Source of the DNA: Hyphomicrobiales bacterium | GTDB lineage: Bacteria > Pseudomonadota > Alphaproteobacteria > Rhizobiales > Devosiaceae | Reading direction: 5' to 3' | DNA length: 13,964 nt | NCBI GenBank assembly: GCA_028290345.1 | Contig: JAQGKB010000006.1 | Location: forward strand, 1-13,964 | Shown: positions 13,238 to 13,964 of the stretch, in pieces | Layout of the letters: the number at the start of each line of letters is the position of its first letter | Numbering within the stretch: position 1 is the stretch's first letter | Position numbers and translations under genes: made by a program | Notes under the pieces: model-generated | What the model was told of the DNA's origin: nothing | Databases searched by the model: none | The model's input: only the letters and a program-made list of their open reading frames with translations

Positions 13238-13909
13238 TTAGAACGGGCAGGGTACCACGAAAGAGCGTGTCAATCCGTCCGCCGGATGAGCAAAGCTCAG
13301 CATTTCGGCGTGCAGTTGCAGCCGGTCGGCGGCGGCCAGCGCCTCGCCGGTGGAATAAAAACTGTCGCCCAGGATCGGATGCCCCAGCGTCAACATGTGC
13401 ACGCGCAACTGATGCGTGCGCCCGGTGAGCGGCGTCAGGCGCACCCGGGTGACATTGCCCTCACGCGCGATCACTTCCCAATCGGTCTGCGAGGGACGGC
13501 CGCGCTCGTAGTCGACGCATTGGCGCGGCTTGTTTTCCCAATCGGTGGCGAGCGGCATGTCGACCCGACCGCGATCCTCGGCGATCGTGCCCCAAACCCG
13601 CGCCACGTAGGATTTGCCGGTCTTGCGGGTTTCGAACTGGTTGCCAAGATAGGCGAGCGCCTTTTTGTTCAGCGCCATCAGCAGTACGCCCGAAGTATCC
13701 TTGTCGAGGCGGTGCACCATCGATGCCGTGGGGTAGCGCTCTTTTACCCGCGCCTCGAGGCAATCGCTGAGCCGCGGGTCCTTGCCGGCAACGCTGAGTA
13801 GCCCGCTCGGCTTGTCGAGCACGACGATATCGTCATCGGCATGCAGGATCGTGAGATAGGGCTCGAGCGGCGGCGCGTAGACGAACGTTTCGGGCATGGG
13901 AGGAAGCAT
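13238..13909 (-). CDS. rluA: RluA-family RNA pseudouridine synthase
   Basis: This is a complete 223-residue pseudouridine synthase, close to the size of E. coli RluA (about 219). The catalytic motif is MVHRLDKDTSGVLLMA, with the active-site Asp in RLDKDTSG. Also present are the N-terminal DDIVVLDKPSGLLSVAGK, the central YVARVWG strand and the C-terminal TPLTGRTHQLRVHML with GHPILGDSFY. No S4 domain is present, which favours the RluA subgroup over RluC/RluD. RluA modifies uridines in 23S rRNA and tRNA; which site is used here is inferred from E. coli. The start may be 13909 or the ATG at 13897; neither has a strong Shine-Dalgarno. It stands alone near the right edge. Confidence 0.9.
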   Translation of the reverse strand: MLPPMPETFVYAPPLEPYLTILHADDDIVVLDKPSGLLSVAGKDPRLSDCLEARVKERYPTASMVHRLDKDTSGVLLMALNKKALAYLGNQFETRKTGKSYVARVWGTIAEDRGRVDMPLATDWENKPRQCVDYERGRPSQTDWEVIAREGNVTRVRLTPLTGRTHQLRVHMLTLGHPILGDSFYSTGEALAAADRLQLHAEMLSFAHPADGLTRSFVVPCPF

Positions 13910-13964
13910 GTGCCCGCTCTAGCCCATTTTGCGGCCCGGGGGAATGACATCGTGGGTAAGGACG

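Noticed and set aside
12730..13801. Plus-strand frames opposite the hypothetical gene and rluA (12730-13428, 13151-13801)
   Set aside because: RluA motifs on the minus strand are unambiguous, and the plus frames have none.

Overview
The window looks like chromosomal DNA of a GC-rich alphaproteobacterium, most probably Hyphomicrobiales (Rhizobiales); a Devosia- or Mesorhizobium-like genome would fit, but the genus cannot be settled from sequence alone. The grounds are a perfect GGAAC-N16-CGTT promoter of the EcfG general-stress type, an ehu/eut ectoine locus of the rhizobial kind, an encoded-CCA tRNA-Arg(CCG), and a short inverted repeat (ATCCCGA...TCGGGAT) of a type common between genes in this group.

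Layout, left to right. (1) 1-266: 3' end of a short-chain dehydrogenase (SDR) running off the left edge. (2) 267-705: a gap between converging genes, with a possible degenerate DUF433-like antitoxin remnant. (3) 706-2939: a leftward cassette of tetR, a canonical SDR and a divergent SDR lacking the catalytic Tyr. GAGT/ACTC dyads lie in front of tetR and in front of the first SDR, which suggests a self-contained regulon. (4) 3338-4945: a large exported DUF6600-like protein with an Ala/Pro/Lys-rich tail carrying three paired-Cys motifs, preceded by the EcfG-type promoter and followed by a strong intrinsic terminator. (5) 5207-9449: a decaying locus for ectoine/hydroxyectoine use. eutB, ehuB and ehuC are intact. 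eutC is cut after about 93 codons and abuts the C-terminal half of an ArgE-like M20 deacetylase. ehuD is cut after about 47 codons. ehuA, eutA, eutD and eutE are not present. A frameshifted AbrB/MazE-type antitoxin follows the M20 fragment. (6) 9602-9806: an orphan 30-bp perfect palindrome and tRNA-Arg(CCG). (7) 10000-11954: a leftward pair, a small exported protein and a regulator with an unusual domain order (acetoacetate-decarboxylase-like, PAS-like, LuxR HTH). (8) 12096-13909: two unrecognised genes and an RluA-family pseudouridine synthase.

How the genes work together: ehuB and ehuC would form the binding protein and one permease half of an osmolyte importer, and divergent eutB would start (hydroxy)ectoine breakdown. 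Both arms are broken at their distal ends, so the locus probably no longer makes a full pathway unless missing parts lie elsewhere. The most original item is the ADC-PAS-LuxR regulator, which looks like an enzyme fold reused as a sensor. Operator, promoter and hairpin calls are by eye; family names come from recognised motifs and not from database searches.
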